Below are positions 34,790-43,506 of a stretch of DNA of 64,000 nt, piece by piece. Under the pieces are notes generated by a model. That model saw nothing but the letters and a program-made list of their open reading frames with translations, had not been told where the DNA came from and did no database searches. The DNA is from Bog-105 sp045807925 (GTDB lineage Bacteria > Acidobacteriota > Terriglobia > Bryobacterales > Bryobacteraceae). The stretch spans positions 1 through 64,000 of the forward strand of contig JBJMGK010000062.1 in the NCBI GenBank assembly GCA_045807925.1. Direction: 5' to 3'. The number at the start of each line of letters is the position of its first letter. The first letter of the stretch is position 1. Made by a program: the position numbers and the translations under genes.

Positions 34790-36879
34790 CAAGCTCAGCA
34801 TCTATCGAGACTGGTTCCTGGTGTGTCTCCGACTTAGCCGAAGCTGTATCCGCACTCGCCATAAGGGCGGGGCTCGCGTCTGGCACACCGAATACCGCAA
34901 CCCGGCGATCCTCGCCTGAAGGCACCGACCCGGGAGCTTTCATTGAGTGGCAGGCGCAGTTTCTTGGCTGCGAAGCTCAGATCGTCGACGCAACCTACCG
35001 GAACCTCGAAGACGAACTTGCCGCGGCAACTCCGGCCATCATTCGCATCAGTCCTTCCCGATTCCTCGCCGTGCTCGACGTGCGACGCGGCACTGCTTGC
35101 GTATTGACACCCGGCCGAGAACTCTTCAAGTTTTCTCTCCAACTGCTATGCGACAGGCTTCGGTCACCCGCGGAGGAGAAGATTCGGCACGACTATCGAG
35201 ATCTCTTGCAGGAAGCACAGATCCCGGACGTAAAGACCGCGCGTCTCATCAGGCAACTCGTCGACGGGCAGACCGGGCAACAGCGCTTTGTGGATGCCTG
35301 GGTCCTTCGCGCGCCTCTGAATACCAGCTTGCGCCGTTTCCTCGTCGACACCGGTGTCGTAAGGAAAGGAATGAGCCTCGTAGTCGCGCACATGGCCCAA
35401 TACCTGTTCTGGTTAGCGTCTTGGCAGATATTAGGCCAGTTGTCGCTCCAGGGACGGATGGACCGAGGCTGGTTTTTTGCCTGGGTGCTGCTCCTTCTTG
35501 GGATCGTGCCGTTACGGACTCTGACAACTTGGCTTCAGGGCTCGCTCGCCGCTGAGGTAGGGATGAGCTTGAAGCGAAGACTGCTGCTCGGCGCTCTCAA
35601 ATCGAATCCTGATGAAGTGCGACGCCGCGGCGTAGGAAGTCTTTTGGGGCAGGCCTTCGAAGCGGAAGCGGTGGAGAGCCTGGCACTGAGTGGCGGCATC
35701 ACCGGTCTTCTTGCCGGAGTCGAGATCCTCGTTTCCGGATTTGTTCTCGGAACGATATCGATCCTTCTCGCGGGGTGGTGCGTCCTGACGGGAGTCATTG
35801 CGTGGCGATTCATCCGTCGATATCAAGCCTGGACCGACACACGCATGAACATGACCGGAGAACTGGTTGAGTCCATGGTTGGCAACCGAACGCGGCTGGC
35901 ACAGCAAGCGCCAAGCGAGTGGCACAACAAGGAAGACCAAGCTCTCTCCGGATACCTCAGGAAATCTCGCGAAATTGATCAGAGCGGACCTTGGCTTGTG
36001 GCGGCCGTACCGCGGGGCTGGTTGATTGCGGGCTTGTGTTGTCTCGCCCCGGGTGCCATCGCCGGAACAGTTCCAACCGCTACCGTAGCGCTCCAGCTTG
36101 GCGGTATCCTGCTCGCCTTTAATGCCTTCAGGAAATTGACAACTGCGTCGGTTGATATCGGCGCCGCGATTGTGGCCGGAATTCGGACCGCACCTCTGTT
36201 TCAGTCTGCCGCCAGGCCAGACTCACTCAGCCAGACGCTATGGACGGATTCGCCGAAACAGCCAGGCCGGGTGGTGGCCGAAGTGGACAAGGTGACATTT
36301 CGCTACCGCAGGGACGGGACTCCGACGCTGCACCCCAGCAGTGTCGCGATAAAGCAAGGCGAACGAGTCCTTTTGGAAGGGCCGTCAGGAGGAGGTAAAA
36401 GCACTTTCGCCTCGTTGATTTCCGGCATGCGCAAGCCTGAATCTGGCATTGTGCTGATCAATGGACTTGACGGCCACACGGTGGGGTCCCAGCGGTGGAG
36501 AAAGCAAGTTGCCGCGTCACCGCAGTTCCATGACAACCATATCTTGACCGAAACGCTGGCCTTCAATTTGTTGATGGGAAGAACCTGGCCGCCTTCCCGA
36601 AACGATGTGGAAGAGGCTTTGTCTGTCTGTCGCGAACTTGGACTCGACGGTTTAATCGCGCGCATGCCGAGCGGCCTGATGCAGATGGTAGGTGAGGGCG
36701 GGTGGCAGCTCTCGCATGGCGAGCGAAGTCGAATCTACATCGCTCGTTCGCTACTGCAGAACTCGGAATTGGTCATTCTTGACGAGAGCTTCGCTGCACT
36801 CGATCCCGAGACAGTGACGGCGGCGGTCCAGTGTACACTCAAACGAGCAAAAACGCTGCTGGTGATTGCTCATCCCTAG
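34699..36879 (+). CDS. Second ABC half-transporter with decayed C39-like domain; probable CTG start
   Basis: The ATPase/membrane part is clear: membrane helices at about 225-440, Walker A EGPSGGGKST, Q-loop ASPQFHDN, a modified signature QLSHGERSR, and Walker B VILDESFAALD. It ends HP right after the H-loop His. The first ATG/GTG/TTG in frame is at 35071, but the frame is open to 34696. CTG at 34699 has GGAGGTGA placed six bases away, giving a 726-residue protein whose N terminus overlaps the upstream gene by 91 nt. The added segment (WQAQFLGCEAQIVDATYRNLEDELAAATPAIIRIS then FLAVLDVRRG and LTPG) resembles the second half of a C39 domain without the Cys. Probably it pairs with the first half-transporter. 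Confidence 0.75.
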   Translation: MATDQDSFRPDRARAAETVRRGAAPNGGRLTSSASIETGSWCVSDLAEAVSALAIRAGLASGTPNTATRRSSPEGTDPGAFIEWQAQFLGCEAQIVDATYRNLEDELAAATPAIIRISPSRFLAVLDVRRGTACVLTPGRELFKFSLQLLCDRLRSPAEEKIRHDYRDLLQEAQIPDVKTARLIRQLVDGQTGQQRFVDAWVLRAPLNTSLRRFLVDTGVVRKGMSLVVAHMAQYLFWLASWQILGQLSLQGRMDRGWFFAWVLLLLGIVPLRTLTTWLQGSLAAEVGMSLKRRLLLGALKSNPDEVRRRGVGSLLGQAFEAEAVESLALSGGITGLLAGVEILVSGFVLGTISILLAGWCVLTGVIAWRFIRRYQAWTDTRMNMTGELVESMVGNRTRLAQQAPSEWHNKEDQALSGYLRKSREIDQSGPWLVAAVPRGWLIAGLCCLAPGAIAGTVPTATVALQLGGILLAFNAFRKLTTASVDIGAAIVAGIRTAPLFQSAARPDSLSQTLWTDSPKQPGRVVAEVDKVTFRYRRDGTPTLHPSSVAIKQGERVLLEGPSGGGKSTFASLISGMRKPESGIVLINGLDGHTVGSQRWRKQVAASPQFHDNHILTETLAFNLLMGRTWPPSRNDVEEALSVCRELGLDGLIARMPSGLMQMVGEGGWQLSHGERSRIYIARSLLQNSELVILDESFAALDPETVTAAVQCTLKRAKTLLVIAHP

Positions 36880-36961
36880 CCGCAAGTGCACGCAGGGTGG
36901 TATTCTCGCGGTCCTTTTCGTTCTCTATACTGAATAGAACGGTCCAAGGGCCTCCCTCCCC

Positions 36962-38569
36962 ATGTGGTTTTTTCGAACGGTGAAGCGCCAGAACTTGCTG
37001 AGCTTCATCCTGCTGTTGATCACGTTGTCGATCGGCATCGTCATCGGCGTGGTCATGAATACCGGTGTTAAAGCTGAGCACCAAGCCACTGTGGGCGCGC
37101 AGGATGCCACCCCTTTGACTATCCCCCAAGCCGTTCCCCTGGCGAACGATTTCACCAAACTCACTAAGCGCGTCGAGCCTTCTGTCGTTTATATTCAATC
37201 GGATTACCTGGCAAAGCCGGGGCGCCGCCCCCGCAAGAATCAGGGTGCCGATCCGGACGAGGATAACGGTGCGCCCGAAGGCTCGGGGGCCGGTGAGGGG
37301 CGGGACATGCTGCGCAAGTTTTTTGGCCAGGATGATCAACGGTCGTTTAGGACCGAGGGTTCTGGGACTGGCTTTGTCGTTGACAAGAATGGGTACCTGA
37401 TCACGAACCACCACGTGGTGGACAAGGCTGATCGGATTAAGGTCAGGATGGCGGGCGAAGACCAGGAGTATCGAGCAAGAATAATCGGCTTCGATACGGA
37501 AACGGATCTGGCAATCCTGAAGATTGACACGAAAGCTCCTCTCGTTCCGGTACAGATTGGCAATTCGGATAGTGTTCAAGTCGGGGACTGGGTCATCGCG
37601 ATCGGCTCGCCATTTGGCTTGCAGGCCACCGTCACGGCCGGGATCGTCAGCGCGGAACGAACCAGCAGAGATCTGCCCGGCGCGACTAATTTCCAGAACT
37701 TCCTCCAGACGGATGCAGCCATCAATCCGGGCAACAGCGGGGGGCCGTTGCTGAACGTCCGCGGCGAAGTCATCGGCGTAAACACAATGATCGCGACGCA
37801 CAGCGGCTCTTATGAAGGAATCGGCTTCGCCCTGCCCTCGAATACGGCCGTAAAGGTCTACAACGAAATTATTCGCTCCGGCCGAGTGATCCGCGGTTCC
37901 ATTGGTATCCGCTGGACGCGCAACACGAATTCGTCGGATACGCTCCGAGCGTTCGGGCTTGATCACGGAGTATTGATCGATTGGGTGGCCCCCGATGGGC
38001 CTGCTGGTAAAGCGGGAATACACCCAGACGATGTCATCCTCGCGGTAAACAATCATCCCGTTCGCGACGGCGAAGACCTGACCACCAAGGTGGCGGAGAT
38101 GCCGATCGGGTCGTCTTCAACGTTCAGCGTTGACCGGAACGGTAAGCAACTCGAGTTCAAAGTAGCGGTCGGTGAGAGATCGAAAATCTGGGAGAATGAG
38201 CCGCAGGTGAGCGAAGCGCGTCCGCGCCCTGCGCCATCAACGAACGCAATCGCACCGGCCAAGTTCGGGATCACGATCATGCGGCTGACACAAAAAGAGC
38301 GGAAGGATCTCGCCATCGAGTTGGAAACCGGAGTGAAGGTGGTTTCCGTCGATCCGGGATCATTTGCGGATGATATCGGCATGAGCGAAGGAGACGCGAT
38401 CATCTCCATCAACCGGCAAGCCGTTGCCTCGCCTGATGACGTGATGAAGCTTCAGTCGAGCCTCAAGCCCGGGCAGTCCGTTGCCATGCATATCGTGAGA
38501 GGTCTCAACGGGGTAAAGCGTGGGCAGCCCCAGCGCTACTACCTCTCCGGGCGTCTACCCGAAGAGTAG
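36962..38569 (+). CDS. DegP/HtrA-type trypsin-like serine protease with two PDZ domains
   Basis: A 535-residue envelope protease. A membrane anchor (residues 12-34) precedes a Pro/Gly/acidic linker. The trypsin-like domain has His151 (TNHHVVD), Asp182 (TETDLAIL) and Ser259 (NPGNSGGPL). Two PDZ domains follow at about 305-400 and 420-530 (GPAGKAGIHPDDVILAVN and ADDIGMSEGDAIISINRQ). It handles misfolded envelope proteins. A TATACT hexamer near 36927 may be its -10. It lies just after the peptide exporter but appears to have its own promoter. Confidence 0.93.
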   Translation: MWFFRTVKRQNLLSFILLLITLSIGIVIGVVMNTGVKAEHQATVGAQDATPLTIPQAVPLANDFTKLTKRVEPSVVYIQSDYLAKPGRRPRKNQGADPDEDNGAPEGSGAGEGRDMLRKFFGQDDQRSFRTEGSGTGFVVDKNGYLITNHHVVDKADRIKVRMAGEDQEYRARIIGFDTETDLAILKIDTKAPLVPVQIGNSDSVQVGDWVIAIGSPFGLQATVTAGIVSAERTSRDLPGATNFQNFLQTDAAINPGNSGGPLLNVRGEVIGVNTMIATHSGSYEGIGFALPSNTAVKVYNEIIRSGRVIRGSIGIRWTRNTNSSDTLRAFGLDHGVLIDWVAPDGPAGKAGIHPDDVILAVNNHPVRDGEDLTTKVAEMPIGSSSTFSVDRNGKQLEFKVAVGERSKIWENEPQVSEARPRPAPSTNAIAPAKFGITIMRLTQKERKDLAIELETGVKVVSVDPGSFADDIGMSEGDAIISINRQAVASPDDVMKLQSSLKPGQSVAMHIVRGLNGVKRGQPQRYYLSGRLPEE

Positions 38570-38589
38570 CCGGCTAGGGCCGCAACGCC

Positions 38590-39561
38590 TTACGCCAGCA
38601 ACTGTGCGGCTCGCTTCGCGAAATAGGTCAAAGTGAAATCGGCGCCGGCCCGACGGATCGATGTAAGCGACTCGAGAATTGTGCGATCGAGATCAAGCCA
38701 TCCCTTTTCGGCCGCGGCCACGATCATGCTGAATTCTCCGCTTACCTGATAGGCGCCAATGGTGACGTCGAACATATCTCTTGCAGCACGTATTACGTCC
38801 AGGTAGGGCATTGCCGGCTTCACCATGATCATGTCCGCCCCCTCGTCGAGATCGAGAGTGATTTCGCGGATCGCCTCCCGCGCGTTGGAAGGATCCATCT
38901 GGTAGCTTCGACGATCTCCGAACTGAGGCGCTGATTCCGCAGCTTCCCGGAAAGGTCCATAGAAAACGGAAGCATATTTCGCAGCGTAGGAAAGGATGGG
39001 GACGTTGACGAAGCCGGATTGATCCAGCGCGGTTCGGATTGCGTCCACGCGGCCGTCCATCATGTCGCTCGGGGCAACGATTTCGGCTCCGGCACGAGCA
39101 TGCGAGACAGCAGTTTTTGCAAGCCAATCGAGCGTTGCATCGTTATCAACATCACCATTCTTGACCACGCCACAATGTCCATGACTGGTGTACTCGCAAT
39201 TACAGACGTCCGTTATGATGAGTAGCCCCGGAACCTCGCGTTTCAGCGCACGAAGCGCCTTTTGAACAATGCCGGCGTCTGAATATGCTCCGGACGCCAG
39301 CTCATCCTTCGAATCAGGGATGCCGAAGAGGATCAGACCGCCCAGGCCCAAACGCTTGCACTGTTCCGCTTCCCGGACGAGATTGTCGATCGAGAGTTGT
39401 GCGTTTCCAGGCATGGAGGCAATCTCTTTTCGCACTCCTTCGCCCTCGCAAACAAAAAGAGGGAGGATGAATTGCGACGGAGCGAGAGTTGCCTCTCGGA
39501 CCAGCCTTCTAATCGCTTCAGAAGAGCGCAACCGGCGCGGTCGGTGGATTGGGAACGCCAT
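38590..39561 (-). CDS. hemB: Delta-aminolevulinic acid dehydratase (porphobilinogen synthase)
   Basis: HemB condenses two 5-aminolevulinates to porphobilinogen for haem. The 323-residue barrel has the zinc-Cys cluster DVCNCEYTSHGHCG, the first active-site Lys in LSYAAKYASVFYGPFREAA and the Schiff-base Lys in DMIMVKPAMPYLD. The three Cys mark the zinc-dependent class. It is convergent with the protease gene. Confidence 0.96.
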   Translation of the reverse strand: MAFPIHRPRRLRSSEAIRRLVREATLAPSQFILPLFVCEGEGVRKEIASMPGNAQLSIDNLVREAEQCKRLGLGGLILFGIPDSKDELASGAYSDAGIVQKALRALKREVPGLLIITDVCNCEYTSHGHCGVVKNGDVDNDATLDWLAKTAVSHARAGAEIVAPSDMMDGRVDAIRTALDQSGFVNVPILSYAAKYASVFYGPFREAAESAPQFGDRRSYQMDPSNAREAIREITLDLDEGADMIMVKPAMPYLDVIRAARDMFDVTIGAYQVSGEFSMIVAAAEKGWLDLDRTILESLTSIRRAGADFTLTYFAKRAAQLLA

Positions 39562-39644
39562 CGATTCTACTTTCAGTTTGGCAAAGACCCTCCTGCAAGC
39601 TCAATCTGAAGGCGGGTGACTGAGTGATAGCGCAAAATCAGAGG

Positions 39645-39920
39645 ATGAGTCCGAAAAATGCGAAGCGTTGGTTTGTGAGCGGTACCGTGCAAGGCGTAGG
39701 CTTCCGCTTTTTCGCACAGCATAAAGCATCCTCGCTGGGCTTATCGGGGTGGGCGCGAAATCTCGATGACGGCCGAGTGGAAGTCTACGCGTCGGGGTCG
39801 CCCGAGCGCCTCTCTGATTTAGCGGCTGCCCTTCACATCGGCCCTAGAATGGCCGAGGTACGGAGCGTAGAAGAACAGGATGCGGAGCCGGATGGCGGGT
39901 CGAGTTTCTCGGTCCGGTGA
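39645..39920 (+). CDS. acyP: Acylphosphatase
   Basis: A 91-residue acylphosphatase, hydrolysing carboxyl-phosphate bonds. The signature FVSGTVQGVGFRFFAQ holds the catalytic Arg, and LGLSGWARNLDDGRVEVYASGS holds the catalytic Asn. The start may be the ATG at 39645 or a GTG seven codons earlier (39624). It ends 11 bases from the convergent response regulator gene. Confidence 0.92.
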   Translation: MSPKNAKRWFVSGTVQGVGFRFFAQHKASSLGLSGWARNLDDGRVEVYASGSPERLSDLAAALHIGPRMAEVRSVEEQDAEPDGGSSFSVR

Positions 39921-39931
39921 TCAGATCTACG

Positions 39932-40651
39932 TTAGACGGAAGCAGCCATCTGCCGCACTTCTTCCGTTTGGATCGCGGGGTTAAAACTGTATCCGAATCC
40001 CCTGACCGAGCGAATCCAAAGAGGGTTGGCCGGATCCGCCTCGATCTTTTGCCGCAATCGCAAAACGTAAACGTCCACTGTCCGATCAGTAACCGCCCGA
40101 TCGTGGCCCCAAACGGCGTCGAGCAACTGCTCGCGGCTAAACACTACGCCCGGGCGGCTCATTAAGAACTCGAGCAGGCGGAATTCCGTCGCGGTTAACG
40201 TCAGCAGTTCCCCGTTCAAACGGGCTTCACAACGGCTGCGATCCAATTCGAGCGAGGCGGATTTAAGAACGCGAGTGGTTGTCGTCTGACCACGAAACTG
40301 AATACGGATGCGAGCTATCAGTTCTCGCACAAAGAAAGGCTTGACGATGTAGTCGTTAGCGCCGAGTTCCAAACCGACGATTCGGTCAGTCTCTGAGGCT
40401 CGGGCAGTGAGGAAAATGATCGGGATGTGCGCGAGTTCCGAGTTTTGCCGGATCGCCTTGCAGATTTCGAGTCCATCCGAATCGGGGAGCATGATATCGA
40501 GCAGAATCAGGTCGGGCCGCTCACGACGGAACAACTCGATAACACCCCTGCCGGTCTGGGCGCCTACGAACGCAAACCCTTCCTTTTCAAGGTTGTACTT
40601 AACCAGAGCGTAAAGATCGGCATCATCTTCCACGAGGGCTATTTTTCTCAA
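39932..40651 (-). CDS. PhoB/OmpR-family response regulator
   Basis: A 239-residue two-component regulator. The receiver domain (1-120) has the acidic pair VEDDAD, phosphoacceptor Asp in LILLDIMLPDSDG and Lys in YIVKPFFVREL. The winged-helix domain (135-225) has LTLTATEFRLLEFLMSRPGVVFSREQLLDAVWG and RTVDVYVLRLRQKIE, close to PhoB. The start is TTG at 40651 with GAAGGAG eight bases upstream. No sensor kinase gene adjoins, so it is an orphan here. A Pho-box-like repeat stands in its own promoter region. Confidence 0.9.
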   Translation of the reverse strand: MRKIALVEDDADLYALVKYNLEKEGFAFVGAQTGRGVIELFRRERPDLILLDIMLPDSDGLEICKAIRQNSELAHIPIIFLTARASETDRIVGLELGANDYIVKPFFVRELIARIRIQFRGQTTTTRVLKSASLELDRSRCEARLNGELLTLTATEFRLLEFLMSRPGVVFSREQLLDAVWGHDRAVTDRTVDVYVLRLRQKIEADPANPLWIRSVRGFGYSFNPAIQTEEVRQMAASV

Positions 40652-40689
40652 GCGCTTAGCTCCTTCAGGTTCAGAGTAACCGAGGGCGG

Positions 40690-40707
40690 GTTACAATTCT
40701 GTTACAG
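40690..40707 (-). promoter_or_regulatory. Pho-box-like direct repeat before the PhoB-like gene
   Basis: CTGTAAC-AGAA-TTGTAAC on the minus strand: two 7-base repeats spaced 11 bases start to start, the layout of the PhoB binding site (CTGTCAT repeats). It lies about 40-56 bases before the regulator's start codon, so it could mediate self-regulation. Confidence 0.55.
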
Positions 40708-40807
40708 TCCGGTGAATTGTTTAACTCGCGGTGCAGGTGTCAGGCTAGACAACCTGCGTTTCCCCCGCCAGCCCGTTCTTCGTTAATAATGTAAGAATCA
40801 AGCGGTC

Positions 40808-41074
40808 ATGAACAAGTACGAACAGAGGGCGCAGCAGCAGCGCCGCGGCCCGTTGGGCATGTCGAAGATGCTCTGGTCCGCGGCTGCGGCTCTCGTCGTC
40901 GTTGTCCTGCTGATTGTCGGTTTGAGCAGCTCTGCCCCGCCCCAGTACTACTCTCGAATGGCGATTGGCGCTGCGATAGTCCTGTTGGTAATGCGCCAAA
41001 TCGCGAGACGCACCGCCCATCGGCGTCCCCGGGCTGCCGAGCCGGACCCAAAGTCCCGTCTCAATCTGCAATAA
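40808..41074 (+). CDS. Small two-helix membrane protein, hypothetical
   Basis: An 88-residue protein with a basic N terminus (MNKYEQRAQQQRRGPLG), two hydrophobic segments (AAAALVVVVLLIVGL and MAIGAAIVLLVM) and an Arg-rich tail. It is divergent from the response regulator gene and precedes rmlA. I recognise no family. Confidence 0.55.
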   Translation: MNKYEQRAQQQRRGPLGMSKMLWSAAAALVVVVLLIVGLSSSAPPQYYSRMAIGAAIVLLVMRQIARRTAHRRPRAAEPDPKSRLNLQ

Positions 41075-41127
41075 CCCGTCGCACCTGCTTGGTCGAAATC
41101 ATGACCTGCTGTTAACATCGGTTGTTT

Positions 41128-41892
41128 ATGAAGGGTATCGTCCTGGCCGGTGGAACAGGTAGCCGACTGTTTCCGCTCACGAAGATTACGAACAAGCACC
41201 TGCTGCCCATATACGACAAGCCGATGATTTACTATCCGATCCAGACGCTGGTCGATGCAGGGATTCGAGATCTGCTGATCGTAACCGGCGGCCGGAACTC
41301 GGGCGATTTTCTCCGATTGCTCGCCAACGGCAAAGAGTTTGGTTTAAAACACATCAACTACACGTATCAGGAAGGCGAAGGTGGAATTGCCGACGCGCTC
41401 GCGCTAGCCGAACACTTCGCGGAAGGCGAGAGGGTCTGTGTCGTTCTGGGAGATAACATCATTGAAGGATCCATCGCCCAGGCGGTGCGTGACTTCCAGG
41501 CGCAGGAGAGAGGCGCCAAGATATTGCTCAAACAAGTTCACGACGCAGAGCGCTTCGGCGTGGCGGAGATCCAGGGAGATCGCATCGTTGGGATTGAAGA
41601 AAAGCCGGCGGAACCGAAGTCGAACTACGCCGTCACGGGCATCTATATGTACGATGAGACCGTTTTCGACAAAACGCGCACGCTAAAACCGTCGGAGCGC
41701 GGCGAACTCGAAATCACAGACGTGAACAACGCATATATCAGGGAAGGCAGCATGACTTTCAACTACCTGGAAGGCTGGTGGACGGACGCGGGAACATTTG
41801 ATTCCTTGCTGCGTGCCGCAAATCTCGTGAACGAAACACGGAGAACGAGCGAAAGGGAGTTGGGTACACCGGCCGGAGCGCTCGCGAGATGA
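41128..41892 (+). CDS. rmlA: Glucose-1-phosphate thymidylyltransferase
   Basis: RmlA makes dTDP-glucose for deoxysugar synthesis. The signature GIVLAGGTGSRLFPLTKITNKHLLPIYDKPMIYYP is clear, with the VVLGDNIIEG metal site and ITDVNNAYI segment later. At 254 residues it is shorter than the 290-residue enterobacterial enzyme and lacks the usual C-terminal extension. The start is the ATG at 41128. The rmlC-like gene begins four bases before its stop. Confidence 0.92.
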   Translation: MKGIVLAGGTGSRLFPLTKITNKHLLPIYDKPMIYYPIQTLVDAGIRDLLIVTGGRNSGDFLRLLANGKEFGLKHINYTYQEGEGGIADALALAEHFAEGERVCVVLGDNIIEGSIAQAVRDFQAQERGAKILLKQVHDAERFGVAEIQGDRIVGIEEKPAEPKSNYAVTGIYMYDETVFDKTRTLKPSERGELEITDVNNAYIREGSMTFNYLEGWWTDAGTFDSLLRAANLVNETRRTSERELGTPAGALAR

Positions 41893-42455
41893 GTACGATG
41901 AACCTGGGCGTTCTTGGATCCGGCGTCGAAATCTCAATTCCCGCTTGCGAGGCTGGTATCGGCAAGGTCATACTGACGCCCAACGCGCCCGATCTGATTG
42001 CCGATGTCGAGATTAAGCCGTTTACCATTTGGCCAGACGATCGCGGCTATTTTCTCGAAGTGGCAAGACTTCAGCAGGGGATGGTCTCCGAATTTCCCGC
42101 TGCGACAACCCAAGTGTCGGCGGCCCTGAACTATCCGGGCATTATCAAGGCATTTCATTTCCACAAATACCAGACGGATTACTGGGTGGCGACGGCTGGC
42201 TTGCTCCAGGTCGCACTGGTCGATCTGCGGCTGGACTCGAAGACGTACGGAGTAAAGAATACGCTGTATGTCGGGGCGCTCCGACCGTGGCAGTTGTTGA
42301 TTCCGCCGGGTGTGGCGCACGGTTACAAAGTGATCGGCGAACAACCTTCTGTTCTTGTCTACATCACCAACCGCACCTACGATCCCTCTGACGAAGGTCG
42401 AATTCCGCACAACGATACTGCGATCGCATACGATTGGGAGCTTCAGCACAAATGA
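41889..42455 (+). CDS. rmlC: dTDP-4-dehydrorhamnose 3,5-epimerase-like protein
   Basis: A 188-residue RmlC-family cupin that epimerises dTDP-4-keto-6-deoxyglucose. Segments include KPFTIWPDDRGYFLEV, IIKAFHFHKYQTDYWVATAG with the catalytic His, and LLIPPGVAHGYKVIGE. An N-terminal stretch of about 40 residues is extra compared with standard RmlC, and some expected residues differ, so a related epimerase is possible. It overlaps both neighbours (ATGA). Confidence 0.82.
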   Translation: MSTMNLGVLGSGVEISIPACEAGIGKVILTPNAPDLIADVEIKPFTIWPDDRGYFLEVARLQQGMVSEFPAATTQVSAALNYPGIIKAFHFHKYQTDYWVATAGLLQVALVDLRLDSKTYGVKNTLYVGALRPWQLLIPPGVAHGYKVIGEQPSVLVYITNRTYDPSDEGRIPHNDTAIAYDWELQHK

Positions 42456-43468
42456 AGTTGCTTGTAACGGGTGGAGCCGGGTTCATCGGATCCAGTTTCG
42501 TCCGCATGGCCCTCGGTGAGGGCTGGGCCGAAAAAGTGGTCAACGTAGACAAGTTGACCTACGCGGGTAATCTCGATAACCTGCAGCCGATCGCCGGGCA
42601 TCCTGGCTACAGATTCGTTCAGTTGGACATCTGTGACGCCCCGGCTATCGAGGAGCTGTTTCGATTAGAGGGACCTGACGCAGTTGTTCACTTTGCGGCG
42701 GAGTCGCACGTTGACCGAAGCATTCATTCTCCGGCTCCAGTCATCCTGACGAATTTCAATGGGACCTTCTCGCTTCTGGAGGCTGCCCGTCGCAACAAAA
42801 TTGCCCGCTTCGTACACGTGTCAACGGACGAAGTCTATGGAAGTATCGATCCGCCTCACGACGCAGACGAGACGTATCCCGTCCGGGCCAGTAGCCCGTA
42901 CTCGGCGTCTAAAGCAGGTTCAGATCTGCTGGCGCTGTCCTATTTCACAACGTATAAGCTGAACGTCTCAGTCACCCGAGCCTCAAATAACTACGGACCT
43001 TACCAGTTTCCGGAAAAGCTGATCCCGCTGATGATCTCGAACGCGCTTGACGACGTGCCACTGCCTGTTTATGGAGATGGTCAGCAAGTGCGTGACTGGC
43101 TGTACGTCGAAGACCACTGCCGCGCGATTCAAACCGTGCTCGAGAAGGGCGACCCGGGCGAGATTTATAACATCGGCGGCAATTGCTCACTTCCGAATCT
43201 CGAGGTAGTGCACAGGATTTTGCGAGCGACCGGCAAACCGGAGTCTCTTATCCGGCGAGTCACCGACCGGCCCGGTCACGACCGGCGGTATGCGTTGACA
43301 AATCAGAAATTGACAACCAAAACCGGCTGGGAACCCCGCATGGACTTTGAACAGGGCCTGCAAAAAACGGTGGACTGGTACAAGACCAATCAGGATTGGG
43401 TGCGGCGCGTGAAAACCGGGGAATATCGGGAGTTTTACGAATTAAACTACGCAACGCGTCAGGCGTAA
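42452..43468 (+). CDS. rmlB: dTDP-glucose 4,6-dehydratase
   Basis: RmlB is an extended SDR turning dTDP-glucose into dTDP-4-keto-6-deoxyglucose. The NAD motif is VTGGAGFIGSSFVR, the active-site TDE lies in HVSTDEVYGS and the YSASKAGSD motif carries Tyr and Lys. VTRASNNYGPYQFPEKLIPLMI and DWLYVEDHCRAI follow. The ATG at 42452 overlaps the rmlC stop. rmlD is not in the window, so the final product is uncertain. Confidence 0.94.
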   Translation: MKLLVTGGAGFIGSSFVRMALGEGWAEKVVNVDKLTYAGNLDNLQPIAGHPGYRFVQLDICDAPAIEELFRLEGPDAVVHFAAESHVDRSIHSPAPVILTNFNGTFSLLEAARRNKIARFVHVSTDEVYGSIDPPHDADETYPVRASSPYSASKAGSDLLALSYFTTYKLNVSVTRASNNYGPYQFPEKLIPLMISNALDDVPLPVYGDGQQVRDWLYVEDHCRAIQTVLEKGDPGEIYNIGGNCSLPNLEVVHRILRATGKPESLIRRVTDRPGHDRRYALTNQKLTTKTGWEPRMDFEQGLQKTVDWYKTNQDWVRRVKTGEYREFYELNYATRQA

Positions 43469-43506
43469 TTCACTCCTCGATATAATTCATTAGAAAGATC
43501 TCGCCG

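Noticed and set aside
34692..34919. 75-residue ORF bridging the two ABC genes
   Set aside because: Its GTG lies inside the ribosome binding site proposed for the second half-transporter and its frame conflicts with both transporter genes.
36839..38056. 405-residue minus-strand ORF
   Set aside because: Antisense shadow of the HtrA protease, whose catalytic residues are all seen on the plus strand.
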